Of a stretch of DNA of 64,000 nt, positions 17,755-25,989 are shown piece by piece; positions within the stretch are counted from its first letter, which is position 1; each line of letters starts with the position of its first letter. A model generated the notes under the pieces. It was not told the DNA's origin. It saw only the letters and a program-made list of their open reading frames with translations, and did no database searches. The DNA is from an uncultured Muribaculaceae bacterium (GTDB taxonomy: Bacteria > Bacteroidota > Bacteroidia > Bacteroidales > Muribaculaceae), in contig CAJTQV010000004.1 of NCBI GenBank assembly GCA_910578385.1, positions 124,001 through 188,000 on the forward strand. Reading direction: 5' to 3'. The position numbers were made by a program, and so were the translations under genes.

Positions 17755-18654
17755 TCACAGCCAGAAGTTCTGGCGTTCGCGGACGGCGAGTGACTCGCCG
17801 AGCATACGTATGAACTCCTGCATGGAGCGTTTGCGGTAGGTGTCCTTGAGTATATGTACGCATCCTGACATCTCGTTCTCCGGCACATCGAGGGGAATTG
17901 CCTTTACGCCGGTTTCGTCGTGGATCGAAGCCTCCGCGAGAACAGTCACCAGAAGGCTCTGGCGTATGAGTTTCAGAAGTATGTTGACTTCATTCAGCTC
18001 AATACGGATTTTGAATTGGTCATGGGCGGAGATCATGCAGTCAAACGCGTTTCTTGCCTGCAACCCTTTGGTAGGCAGCGCGAGATCGTAACGGGCGAGT
18101 TCCGGAATTGTAAGTTTCTCTTTCGATGCAAGTGGATGGTCAGTGCTGACTATGGCCGAGAGCTGGTTCTGGAAAAGCATGTGCGACTCCACACCCTCCA
18201 CCGGTTGAGTGGGTTTGAATGCAAGCACGAAATCAACGGTTCTCTCCTTCAGAAGCACCATCAGTTCATTCATCGGCTTGTAGAAGATATTCAGCTTGAT
18301 TTTCGGATACTGCCTCATGAACAGTAGCAATGTCTCTGTCAGAATCGGACTGAAGGAATATGTAACGCCTATCGAGAGACTTCCGGTGGTGATTTCATTG
18401 AGGTCATTTATCCTCTCGGAACATGAATCGGCTTCGTGAAGCGACAGCTTGACATGAGGCAATATCAGTTCTCCGGCCTCAGTGAGAGCCACCTTGTGAC
18501 TGCTGCGGGTGAGGAGGGGAGTGCCAAGTTCGCATTCCAGTTGCTTTATCTGCTGCGACAGCGTGCTCTGGGTTATGTGGAGCACTCGCGCTGCTTCCGA
18601 AAAGTTCAATGTCTCCGCCACTTTGGCGAAATATCTCAATTGTCGTAGTTCCAT
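17755..18654 (-). CDS. LysR-family transcriptional regulator
   Basis: The 299-residue protein has an N-terminal winged HTH (MELRQLRYFAKVAETLNFSEAARVLHITQSTLSQQIKQLE). A periplasmic-binding-protein-like effector domain starts at about residue 90 (GSLSIGVTYSFSPILTETLL). It resembles the CynR/OxyR-like subgroup but lacks an obvious redox cysteine pair. It is the last gene of a minus-strand cluster with the two exporter genes at 18691 and 19228, 36 bp after the preceding gene, so it may control them. The inducer is not predictable. Confidence 0.85.
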   Translation of the reverse strand: MELRQLRYFAKVAETLNFSEAARVLHITQSTLSQQIKQLECELGTPLLTRSSHKVALTEAGELILPHVKLSLHEADSCSERINDLNEITTGSLSIGVTYSFSPILTETLLLFMRQYPKIKLNIFYKPMNELMVLLKERTVDFVLAFKPTQPVEGVESHMLFQNQLSAIVSTDHPLASKEKLTIPELARYDLALPTKGLQARNAFDCMISAHDQFKIRIELNEVNILLKLIRQSLLVTVLAEASIHDETGVKAIPLDVPENEMSGCVHILKDTYRKRSMQEFIRMLGESLAVRERQNFWL

Positions 18655-18690
18655 ATGAAGTGGATTTTTGCAAATATAATCATTCTGTCG

Positions 18691-19176
18691 TTATCTTGTG
18701 GCTTGGAATGATATTTTTTTGAAGATAAATATGGGTAGTGTGGCTCCGAGCACGAGGCACAGCAGAATGCCCGAACACATTATGCCGTTGTAGGCGAAAA
18801 GTGTGAGATATTTCGAGAAGTCTGCCTGTGACTGTGCCAGAACGCAGAGGGCGAGACCTCCGAATGTGCGATAGGCATAAATGCCTGGTATCATGGGCAG
18901 CAATGCAGGAAACAGGCATGTCTCCGCCGGAAATTTAGCTTTTGCCGACACCAGCACAGCGAGAACACCGATTGTAAACGCTGCAGTGAGCGATGCGGGT
19001 AATATATTTACAAACGGTAGGGTATTTGTGAGAATGAATCTCAATGAATGCCCGGCGGCTGCTATGAGTGCGCAATATAGATATGCGCTGCGTGGCGGGC
19101 GGCTTATTGCTGCGAAACCGATAGCGGCAATCGCCGCAAACAATGCATCTTGAAAAATTTGACCGGTTATTTCCAT
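18691..19176 (-). CDS. ThrE-type exporter, small subunit (DUF3815, YjjB-like)
   Basis: The 161-residue, highly hydrophobic protein has about five transmembrane helices. It contains PASLTAAFTIGVLAVLVSAKAKFPAETCLFPALLPMIPG, typical of the ThrE_2/YjjB half of split threonine/serine exporters. In E. coli YjjB works with YjjP as a succinate exporter, so the substrate could be an amino acid or an organic acid. The YjjP-like partner lies immediately upstream on the same strand, 51 bp away. Confidence 0.8.
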   Translation of the reverse strand: MEITGQIFQDALFAAIAAIGFAAISRPPRSAYLYCALIAAAGHSLRFILTNTLPFVNILPASLTAAFTIGVLAVLVSAKAKFPAETCLFPALLPMIPGIYAYRTFGGLALCVLAQSQADFSKYLTLFAYNGIMCSGILLCLVLGATLPIFIFKKISFQATR

Positions 19177-19227
19177 AATAAAATGAGTGTTGTCGGCTTT
19201 AAAAGTGGGTTTGAATTCAAACGCACT

Positions 19228-20022
19228 CTAAAACATGCCGGCGTTCATCAATAACATCCCTGCGCAAAGCCCCAATGACAGACAGCATGTCAGTATCAGT
19301 GCATCCATGAACCGGCTGAAAGCGCAGAGATAGTACCGGTAGAGCATGTCGCTGAAGGAGTTGATGAAAGGAATTCCGGGTACCAGATAGAGTACGCTTG
19401 TGCCGATTGCCACGTCGGGAGTCGTGCCAAGGCCGAACAATTGTCCCGAGGCTCCAAGCACCGAAGAGACGAAGGAACAGGCTACAGCCATCAGCCGGGT
19501 GTCGGCTCCGTGTCCTGACATAAGCATTTTCAGATAATATCCTGCAAGCGTGGCGATGAATACGATTGCCATTGCCGTCAGGTCTCCTCCGAAAAGACGA
19601 CAGAATGAAGCATTGGCACAAGAGACCGCGATAAGAACAAACCATTTGTTTTGACTGTCATTCATGGTATAATCCCTGAATCTTGCAGCGGCCTCCACGA
19701 AATCAATCTTGCCGTCGGCTATTTCCCAGCTCAGCTTGCTGAGTTCGGTATTAAGATTGAAACTGATGCCCTTATGGATTGCCGATGCAATAGTTGTCAT
19801 AGCCCCAGGCTCACCCTCTGTCCACAGTGACAGATGTATGTGGCGAGGTGTGATGGTTACTTCCACGCGTCGGCCGAACGCGCCTGCTATGCGGCTCACA
19901 TTCTTTTCAAGGCGCATACACGTGGCTCCCGCGCCGAGCAGCCAGGCACTATACCTTGACAGGAATAAAGCCAGCTCATCGGTCGATGGCTCGCTGCCCT
20001 CAGAAATCAGCGGAGTCTTCAT
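19228..20022 (-). CDS. ThrE-type exporter, large subunit (DUF1212, YjjP-like)
   Basis: The 264-residue protein has the DUF1212 layout: a soluble start (LALFLSRYSAWLLGAGATCMRLEKNVSRIAGAFG, VEVTITPRHIHLSL) and then about five membrane helices from residue 125 onward, with VLYLVPGIPFINSFSDML in the conserved helix pair. It forms a split exporter with the gene at 18691. The start overlaps the end of the small gene at 20000-20212 by 23 bp, which supports co-transcription. Confidence 0.8.
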   Translation of the reverse strand: MKTPLISEGSEPSTDELALFLSRYSAWLLGAGATCMRLEKNVSRIAGAFGRRVEVTITPRHIHLSLWTEGEPGAMTTIASAIHKGISFNLNTELSKLSWEIADGKIDFVEAAARFRDYTMNDSQNKWFVLIAVSCANASFCRLFGGDLTAMAIVFIATLAGYYLKMLMSGHGADTRLMAVACSFVSSVLGASGQLFGLGTTPDVAIGTSVLYLVPGIPFINSFSDMLYRYYLCAFSRFMDALILTCCLSLGLCAGMLLMNAGMF

Positions 20023-20212
20023 AGTCGTAATCTTCCGATTTGATGGGGTTGGGGTCGCCCGGGATAAAGAATTCCTCGCGTTCCGACCCGAATTCCAGAA
20101 CTTTCTGATGATTTCTTTTGAGATGAAGTCTTGACTGATTGAGCAGCTGAACGCTCATTATTATTATGAAAAGGGTGACAATGCAGCCCCATGTGATTAG
20201 AGGTGTATTCAT
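20000..20212 (-). CDS. Small single-pass membrane protein, unknown function
   Basis: The 70-residue protein has one N-terminal transmembrane helix (LITWGCIVTLFIIIMSVQLL), a basic stretch (NQSRLHLKRNHQK) and an acidic tail (SEDYDYEDSADF). Its 3' end overlaps the exporter gene by 23 bp. I do not recognise the family. The position as first gene of the exporter cluster suggests either an accessory subunit or an unrelated small membrane protein. Confidence 0.55.
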   Translation of the reverse strand: MNTPLITWGCIVTLFIIIMSVQLLNQSRLHLKRNHQKVLEFGSEREEFFIPGDPNPIKSEDYDYEDSADF

Positions 20213-20388
20213 TTTACCATAGATTTTATTACCTGTTGTTTACGACTGCAAAGTAACCTCATTTTTCCCGCCTGCGAACCTCTTTTCAATTGATTCTTCC
20301 GATACCCGTAATCGTTGGTTCTGTTAGTTCCTGAGGTGAATTTGTTATAAATATGTGTCAGGATTTTTCGGATGAGAGGATTTTTCGT

Positions 20389-20396
20389 TATATTTG
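20389..20396 (+). promoter_or_regulatory. -7 box of the mntA-hepT-pgeF cluster
   Basis: TATATTTG fits TAnnTTTG and lies 28 bp before the ATG at 20425. This supports that start over an in-frame ATG at 20353, which would lie upstream of the transcription start. Confidence 0.6.
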
Positions 20397-20424
20397 CCAA
20401 GGATTATTATTCCGAAGATTTATT

Positions 20425-20730
20425 ATGAAACTGATAGAACTCAATATTAGTCGCATTGTGGAATTGTGCAAATTGCATAAAGTTAAGTCATTGGCCGTTT
20501 TTGGATCAATATTGACCAACCGGTTCAATGACTTGAGCGACGTTGATATGCTTGTAGACTTCGAACCTATGAATCCGGATAAATATGATTACGTACGTAA
20601 TTATTTCAATTTAAAGTATGCACTTGAAGCCTTGTTCAGTAGAAAAGTTGATTTGATAGAATACGGCGACAACCTAAATCCCCTTTTCAAAGCGTTGGTT
20701 GACAAAAAAAAGCAGGTTATTTATGGATGA
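20425..20730 (+). CDS. mntA: MntA-like nucleotidyltransferase (antitoxin)
   Basis: The 101-residue minimal nucleotidyltransferase has G27-S28 and the paired aspartates of SDVDMLVDF (D39, D41). Proteins of this type adenylylate a tyrosine of HepT and so neutralise it. The gene overlaps hepT by 8 bp (stop at 20728-20730, hepT ATG at 20723). The spacing and order match MntA-HepT toxin-antitoxin modules. Confidence 0.85.
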   Translation: MKLIELNISRIVELCKLHKVKSLAVFGSILTNRFNDLSDVDMLVDFEPMNPDKYDYVRNYFNLKYALEALFSRKVDLIEYGDNLNPLFKALVDKKKQVIYG

Positions 20731-21073
20731 ATACATTCCCGTATATTTATATGATGTATATCGCGCAATCGAGGAGATGGAGGGTTATTTTGTCGATTAC
20801 CCGATGCGATATGAAGTTTTCGAAAAGGATTTCTTACGGAGAAGTGCAGTTGAGAGGAAAGCTGAGATTATGGGAGAGGCGATTAACAGGATTCTTAAAA
20901 TTGACAAGGGTTTTGATTTACCGAATGCACGTGAGATAATTAACACTCGGAACCGTATTATTCATGGATATGATTCTGTGCGACCGGAATTTCTGTGGGG
21001 ATTGGTAATCCGTCATATTCCGGAATTGAAAAATGATGTTCGGCGGTTGCTTGAAGGATATGGAGTGTTATGA
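20723..21073 (+). CDS. hepT: HepT-like ribonuclease toxin
   Basis: From the ATG at 20723 the protein has 116 residues and an all-helical HEPN fold. The active-site motif RNRIIHGY (R76, H81, Y83) matches the HepT pattern RX4-6HXY, where the tyrosine is the target of MntA adenylylation. The in-frame ATG at 20699 would add eight residues from inside mntA and is less likely. The stop overlaps the start of pgeF (ATGA at 21070-21073), so the toxin is translationally coupled to a housekeeping gene. Confidence 0.85.
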   Translation: MDEYIPVYLYDVYRAIEEMEGYFVDYPMRYEVFEKDFLRRSAVERKAEIMGEAINRILKIDKGFDLPNAREIINTRNRIIHGYDSVRPEFLWGLVIRHIPELKNDVRRLLEGYGVL

Positions 21074-21714
21074 GCGGATATGAGATTGATTTCGGGGTGA
21101 GTGGGGTGCGTGCGGGAGTGGTTGCTGATGCCGCGAAAGTTGCTGACCGTGTGGTGCTGCCGCAGCAGACGCATAGCTGCAAAGTGGCGGTGATAGGCCG
21201 CGATGGGGTAGTGCCGCCGCTTGCCGATACCGATGCAGTCATATCTATGTGCTCCGGAGTGGCTGTCGGGGTGCGCACCGCCGATTGCGTTCCCGTATTG
21301 CTTTATGCTCCTGATATTCCCGCCGTGGCAGCGGTTCATGCCGGATGGCGCGGTTCGTTGGGTGGAATCGTCAGCAATGCCGTCGGACAGCTGATTCACC
21401 TCGGTGCCGATCCCGCGCGTATGAAAGCCGCCTTCGGACCCTGCATCTGTGGTGATTGCTACGAAGTCAGTCCCGAACTTGCAGATGACTTCCGCCGTGC
21501 CGGATTCGCAGATTGCATAATCGGCACGCGCAACCTTGACCTTGTTGCCGTGAACCGCACACGCCTTCGCGCAGCCGGACTGCTCACCGACAACATAATT
21601 ACCTCCTCATGCTTATGCACACGCGAGACTCCCGACCTTCCGTCATGGAGACGTGAGCCAACTGACCGGCGTCTCGCCACTTGGATTTGTCTGTCTGCGG
21701 CAAACAATAAATAG
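21070..21714 (+). CDS. pgeF: PgeF/YfiH multicopper-oxidase-like family protein
   Basis: The 214-residue protein shows the family markers VVLPQQTHSCKV, RTADCVPVLLY and AAVHAGWRGSLGGI with GPCICGDCYEV, which supply the zinc-binding His and Cys ligands. YfiH/PgeF proteins were called laccases or polyphenol oxidases; E. coli PgeF edits UDP-MurNAc-tetrapeptide, and human FAMIN has purine nucleoside phosphorylase-type activity. At 214 residues it is somewhat short (usually about 240-270), with the N-terminus trimmed. It starts inside the hepT stop codon. Confidence 0.85.
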   Translation: MSGYEIDFGVSGVRAGVVADAAKVADRVVLPQQTHSCKVAVIGRDGVVPPLADTDAVISMCSGVAVGVRTADCVPVLLYAPDIPAVAAVHAGWRGSLGGIVSNAVGQLIHLGADPARMKAAFGPCICGDCYEVSPELADDFRRAGFADCIIGTRNLDLVAVNRTRLRAAGLLTDNIITSSCLCTRETPDLPSWRREPTDRRLATWICLSAANNK

Positions 21715-21740
21715 CTGTGGACAATTTGTAAACAATAATA

Positions 21741-21796
21741 GTGCAACAGATTGCACCGCTTGTAAAAATTTGGGGTGTCGGGTTAAATTTTTACAA
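21741..21796. promoter_or_regulatory. Two inverted repeats upstream of the pilus promoter
   Basis: GTGCAA (21741-21746) and TTGCAC (21751-21756) form a small palindrome. TTGTAAAAATTT (21760-21771) and its exact complement (21785-21796) form a 12-bp inverted repeat with a 13-nt loop ending 4 bp before the -33 box. They could end pgeF transcription, though no U tract follows, or act as operators. Confidence 0.5.
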
Positions 21797-21800
21797 AAAA

Positions 21801-21832
21801 TTTGGAAATAATTGATTTCCCGATTATATTTG
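21801..21832 (+). promoter_or_regulatory. Promoter of the pilus operon
   Basis: TTTG at 21801-21804 and TATATTTG at 21825-21832 are 20 bp apart, an ideal match to the Bacteroidota promoter consensus. Transcription from here would carry a leader of about 365 nt before the first gene. Confidence 0.65.
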
Positions 21833-21839
21833 CAGCGTG

Positions 21840-22205
21840 AAACGAATTTTTTGCTTTTGAACCATTATTTAAGCGATAAGGAAACGATTTTTCATACTTT
21901 TCATTGATTTGGCCATTTGATTACAAACAATCTCCAGCCTCTGACATGATTAAAAATTGTTAATTGCCGGCACCCTCCGACACATGCCGCTGCATGACCC
22001 GGGGTAATTGCAAAGGCTATACTGATTATATAACCCGTAGTCAGAGCATGGTGGATCAGTTTCAATACAACCTTACCATGTGAAACATTATGAATAAAAT
22101 AGAACCTGCTATTTGCCGCTTATTATTGACATCATCAGTAATTATTCGTAAACATTGCGATAGTAATTATGCCTGTCATCTGACAGGAGCTATAATATAG
22201 AAACG
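21840..22205 (+). other. Long untranslated leader of the pilus operon
   Basis: No convincing open frame is present. Visible structures include CATGC/GCATG near 21984-21997, CATGGT/ACCATG near 22048-22081, and a 7-bp palindrome at 22172-22187 (CCTGTCA, TC, TGACAGG) ending 18 nt before the ATG. The shared 11-mer CGATAGTAATT at 22158-22168 may mark a second, proximal promoter. I do not recognise a riboswitch class. Confidence 0.45.
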
Positions 22206-23072
22206 ATGCTAAGATTAAAATATACCGCTCTCTGTGCCGCGTCGAATCGCGGTCAGACCCGTCGGACCAGGTTGTTCAGACAGATGTTCTGTCTGATGCT
22301 TCTTGTCTTCGGGTGCCTACCGTTGGCCCGGGCTGCATCTGTTGTCGATGCGTCTCAACCGCCGCTCGAACGCGATGAGGCAGTATCGCTCGAACAAGAG
22401 GTCAAGTCCACACTTGAACGAAACGGAATCAACCCCCGGTTGGCCGGCCGTTTCCATGCGCCCGAAAGCCACTTCGACAGCGATTGTCACGGCGAACCCT
22501 GCTGGGTAGATGCCGACGGTCGTCCTGTCTCACGGCGTATTCTTCTCAAGACCAATATTCCGGCGTGGGCGTGTCTGTGGCAGAACCTTGCATTCGAGAT
22601 TGACATCCTGCCGCACTGGAGCTTCGAGCTTCCTGTCTACTGGAGTCCCTATGACTATGGCAAGCGCACTCTGAAATTCCGCACATTCTCCATCATCCCC
22701 AAATTCAGATACTGGACAAGCGCCGACAACGACGGGTTCTTCCTTGACATTCATGGCGGGTTCGCATATTATAATATCGCTCTCGCCGGAGGAAAACGTT
22801 ACCAGGACCACGACGGAAATACCCCTGCGCTCGGCGGCGGTATCGGTGCCGGTTACAGATTCCGGTTGCCCGATCCACGCTGGAAAATCGAGGTAGCCGT
22901 AGGAGCCGGAGTCTACGCACTCGACTACGATGTCTTCGACAACGTGCGCAACGGACTTGTCATAGACCGCCGCAAACGCACATTCTGGGGTATCGACAAC
23001 TTCGCCGTGTCGCTCAGCTATGAGTTCTATGTGCGTCCACGCTGCAAGCAGAAGAAAGGAGGTGCGTTATGA
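22206..23072 (+). CDS. DUF3575 outer-membrane protein of the pilus operon
   Basis: The 288-residue protein contains RRILLKTNIPAWACLWQNLAFEIDILPHWSFELPVYWSPYDY, the DUF3575 signature. The remaining sequence looks like an outer-membrane beta-barrel ending YEFYVRP. The signal sequence seems to be FCLMLLVFGCLPLARAA, so Met27 (22284) is an alternative start. DUF3575 genes regularly head Mfa/Fim-type pilus clusters in Bacteroidales; a role in assembly or transport is inferred from this association. The next gene starts 4 bp before this one ends. Confidence 0.8.
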   Translation: MLRLKYTALCAASNRGQTRRTRLFRQMFCLMLLVFGCLPLARAASVVDASQPPLERDEAVSLEQEVKSTLERNGINPRLAGRFHAPESHFDSDCHGEPCWVDADGRPVSRRILLKTNIPAWACLWQNLAFEIDILPHWSFELPVYWSPYDYGKRTLKFRTFSIIPKFRYWTSADNDGFFLDIHGGFAYYNIALAGGKRYQDHDGNTPALGGGIGAGYRFRLPDPRWKIEVAVGAGVYALDYDVFDNVRNGLVIDRRKRTFWGIDNFAVSLSYEFYVRPRCKQKKGGAL

Positions 23073-24127
23073 GCTACAATCTTAACAAGCCGGGCTTCCG
23101 CAGGATAGCATCACGAATTTGCGGAGTGTTTGCCATCATGGTTGTCGCGGCACTTTCAAGTTCATGCGTGCATGAGTTCCCCAAGACTCCGGAGAACCGC
23201 AAGGTCACTCTTCGCATACATCATGAGCTGCCGTGGGATCTCTTCGAGTGGACATACCCGAAAAATACCCGTGCCAATGATGCCGCTCTCTGTGCCCGCT
23301 ACATTATCGGTATATATCCCGAAGGAGCAACAACCGAGATAGCATACAGCAAGACCATCCTTACCCGTGCCGACCTTGAACGCGTAGATTTCTCGGTCGA
23401 TATAGATGTGCCTGTCGGACGCTGGGATATACGCATCTGGACAGACAACAGCCTCACCGCCACAGGTCTATCTCCTTACTACAATGCCGACGACTTCACC
23501 TCAATCACATATGCCTCGCCATTCATCGGAGGCGACAGCCGCAAGGATGCCTTTGTCGGCAACATAAGCATGACAGTTCCCGATGTCAATTCCGAAGATT
23601 GGGGTCGCGACACCTACGATGTGGAGTTGCACCGTCCGCTCACGGCCTACGCTTTCATAGCGACTGACCTTGAGGAATTTGTAGAGCAGGAGATAACCCG
23701 CACCCGAAACGAAGCCGCGTCGGCCGGTGTACCCCCTGCTAACCTGCCGCCAATCTCGCTGTCGGATTATGCAGTCAAGATAAGTTACAGCGGCTTCCTG
23801 CCATCAGTGTATCACCATTTCAGCGACCGTCCCGTAGACTCGGCGACCGGTGTCAGCTTCAATACAACCGCCAGCCAGCTCAACAAGTCGGAAGCTCTGT
23901 TAGGCCACGACTTTGTCTTCATCAACGGAAAGGAATCTACGGTGCGCACGGAGCTGGATCTCTATCACAAGGATGGCACCCATATAGCGCGCGTGTCATC
24001 GTTCGACATACCTGTCAAGCGTAACCGCTGCACGATAGTGCGTGGTGAGTTCTTGACCTCCAAGGCCACCGGAAGCACCGGAATTGATCCCGGCTTCGAT
24101 GGTGACTTCAACATCGAGTACAAGTGA
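23069..24127 (+). CDS. Mfa2/FimB-like pilus anchor lipoprotein
   Basis: The 352-residue protein has a lipoprotein signal (VVAALSSSC) and a two-domain beta-sandwich typical of the FimB/Mfa2 anchor family (VTLRIHHELPWDLFEWTYP, DVPVGRWDIRIWTDN). In Porphyromonas, Mfa2 anchors the pilus in the outer membrane and limits its length. It lacks the TRAxGDG element seen in the three following pilins, which fits an anchor that is not processed. It overlaps the DUF3575 gene by 4 bp. Confidence 0.75.
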   Translation: MSYNLNKPGFRRIASRICGVFAIMVVAALSSSCVHEFPKTPENRKVTLRIHHELPWDLFEWTYPKNTRANDAALCARYIIGIYPEGATTEIAYSKTILTRADLERVDFSVDIDVPVGRWDIRIWTDNSLTATGLSPYYNADDFTSITYASPFIGGDSRKDAFVGNISMTVPDVNSEDWGRDTYDVELHRPLTAYAFIATDLEEFVEQEITRTRNEAASAGVPPANLPPISLSDYAVKISYSGFLPSVYHHFSDRPVDSATGVSFNTTASQLNKSEALLGHDFVFINGKESTVRTELDLYHKDGTHIARVSSFDIPVKRNRCTIVRGEFLTSKATGSTGIDPGFDGDFNIEYK

Positions 24128-24228
24128 TCAGCGGTTATACGCAGATGTCGTCCCGACATGAGCGAAAGAAAGATATGTTTTTAACAACGACTTGAAATAA
24201 ACCAATTTAATCAATTAAATCAGAACAA

Positions 24229-25911
24229 ATGAAAGCAGTAAAGATTTTTACGCTTGCCGCCGCCGGTGCGATGCTCTTCGGAGCTGTGTCGTGCAGCAGC
24301 GAAGAGAATGTATCGGTAACTCCCGTTGGTGACGGCAACGTCACTCTCCGCGCGAGCCTCCCGGCCGACATGATGACCCGCGCATTCGGCGACGGTCTTC
24401 AGGCAAAGAAACTCTCCTATGCCGTCTACAATGCCGGCGAGACAACCCCCATCGCAGGAATGACCGTGGATGGCGACGATGCCATCGACATGGCAGGTCT
24501 CACAGCCACAGTACAGCTCAAGCTTGTCACCGGTCGTTCATACGATATCATCTTCTGGGCTGAGAGTGCAGCTACTGCAACCGCCGCACAGAAACCCTAT
24601 TCGGTTACATGGGATGGCCAGACTCTCGATGTCGATTACGATGCCGTTGCATCGAACGACGAGAGTCGCGATGCCTTCTTCGTGAAGCATACTCTCACCG
24701 TGACCGGCCCGATGAATGAGGATGTTGTGCTCCGCCGTCCGTTCGCACAGGTCAACTTCGGTTCAGACGACCTCGCTGAGAAGTCAGTCATCGACGCTTA
24801 TGGCGAAGACCTTCAGACTTCGGTTACCACTACCGCATACACTCAGCTTAACCTCGGCAACGGTGCCGTAGATGGTCAGAAAGAGGTTACATTCGACTAT
24901 GCGGGACTTCCCGAGAATGAGACTTTCCCCGTGCAGCCCGAAAAGTATGGTTATGTGTCGATGAACTATCTGCTCGTTCCTGCGGACCGTTCGATCGTTG
25001 ACCTCAAGTTCGACATCCGCAACGCTACCCAGGTCATCAACACGATTACCGTATCTGCAGCTCCGGTGCAGCGCAACTACCGTACCAACATCTACGGCTC
25101 TCTCCTCACTTCGACAGCTGATTTCAACGTGCGTATCGACCCCATCTTCGAGGAGCCGGGCTATGACATGCCTGTTCTTGAGAACAACACATACAAGGTG
25201 AGCACTCCGGCCGAGATGGCATGGATCGCAGCCACAGTAAACAGCGGCGACCGCATGACCGGAAAGACCATCAGCATCGAGGCTGACATGGACTTCACGG
25301 GCGTTGAATGGACTCCAATCGGTACTCCCGCCAATGTTCTCAATGCCGACATCGAGGGTAACGGCCACACCATCAGCAATCTCAAGGTCGAGGGTGCGCA
25401 GTCTGTCGGTTTCGTAGGCTACACCTGGCGCAAGGTCAGCAACCTCACCTTCGAGAATGTCGAGGTGCGCGGCAACAACTGGGTAGGCGTTGTCGTAGGC
25501 CATACTCAGGACGGCTGTCCCAACTTCGGTATCGACAATGTGACCGTTAAGAACGCCACGGTCATTACGACTCCCCGCCTGGTTAACGGCGCATACGACG
25601 ACGGCGACAAGGCCGGTGTCATCATGGGTTACTACCCTGCCGCCGGCGGCAACTCCGCAATCACCAACTGCACCGTTGACGGCGCGACCGTAACCGGTTA
25701 CCGCGACATCGCCGGCATAGTCGGCTACGGCAACTATACCGTCACCGGCAACACTGTGAAGAACGTGCAGATCATCCAGGATCTCACCAACGGCTACAAG
25801 ACCAAAGCCGAGGTTGAGAACCGTTGGGGTGAGGTGAACGGTAACCGCAACAGCGACAAGACTACCGGCAACACTGTAGAGAACGTGACCTACAAACTCA
25901 TCGGCGAGTAA
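24229..25911 (+). CDS. DUF6562 pilin-like lipoprotein with GLUG-type repeats (pilin 1)
   Basis: The 560-residue protein has a lipobox (GAVSC, Cys22), then DMMTRAFGDG with Arg51, then the fimbrillin-like sandwich ending RTNIYGSLLTSTADFNVRIDPIFE (about 284-308). The C-terminal half (about 320-555) holds GLUG/adhesin repeats (DFTGVEWTPIGTP, ISNLKVEGAQSVGFVGYTW). The arrangement resembles type V pilins, in which a gingipain-type protease cuts after an Arg and frees a groove for strand exchange. A tip or adhesive role of the C-terminal half is inference. Confidence 0.75.
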   Translation: MKAVKIFTLAAAGAMLFGAVSCSSEENVSVTPVGDGNVTLRASLPADMMTRAFGDGLQAKKLSYAVYNAGETTPIAGMTVDGDDAIDMAGLTATVQLKLVTGRSYDIIFWAESAATATAAQKPYSVTWDGQTLDVDYDAVASNDESRDAFFVKHTLTVTGPMNEDVVLRRPFAQVNFGSDDLAEKSVIDAYGEDLQTSVTTTAYTQLNLGNGAVDGQKEVTFDYAGLPENETFPVQPEKYGYVSMNYLLVPADRSIVDLKFDIRNATQVINTITVSAAPVQRNYRTNIYGSLLTSTADFNVRIDPIFEEPGYDMPVLENNTYKVSTPAEMAWIAATVNSGDRMTGKTISIEADMDFTGVEWTPIGTPANVLNADIEGNGHTISNLKVEGAQSVGFVGYTWRKVSNLTFENVEVRGNNWVGVVVGHTQDGCPNFGIDNVTVKNATVITTPRLVNGAYDDGDKAGVIMGYYPAAGGNSAITNCTVDGATVTGYRDIAGIVGYGNYTVTGNTVKNVQIIQDLTNGYKTKAEVENRWGEVNGNRNSDKTTGNTVENVTYKLIGE

Positions 25912-25929
25912 TCACCGCAACATCCCTGT

Positions 25930-25945
25930 CGGCCTTTGCGGGCCG
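25930..25945 (+). other. GC-rich hairpin between pilin genes 1 and 2
   Basis: CGGCC (25930-25934) and GGCCG (25941-25945) enclose a 6-nt loop in the 78-bp gap. It has no U tract, so it may stabilise or attenuate the transcript rather than end it. Confidence 0.4.
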
Positions 25946-25989
25946 GCCGGGAACCAAAAATCAATTAATCAATAATATAACTGAAAATT

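Noticed and set aside
21715..21840. Invertible promoter of the pilus operon
   Set aside because: The inverted repeats found lie on one side of the promoter only; no matching distal repeat or adjacent recombinase gene was seen.
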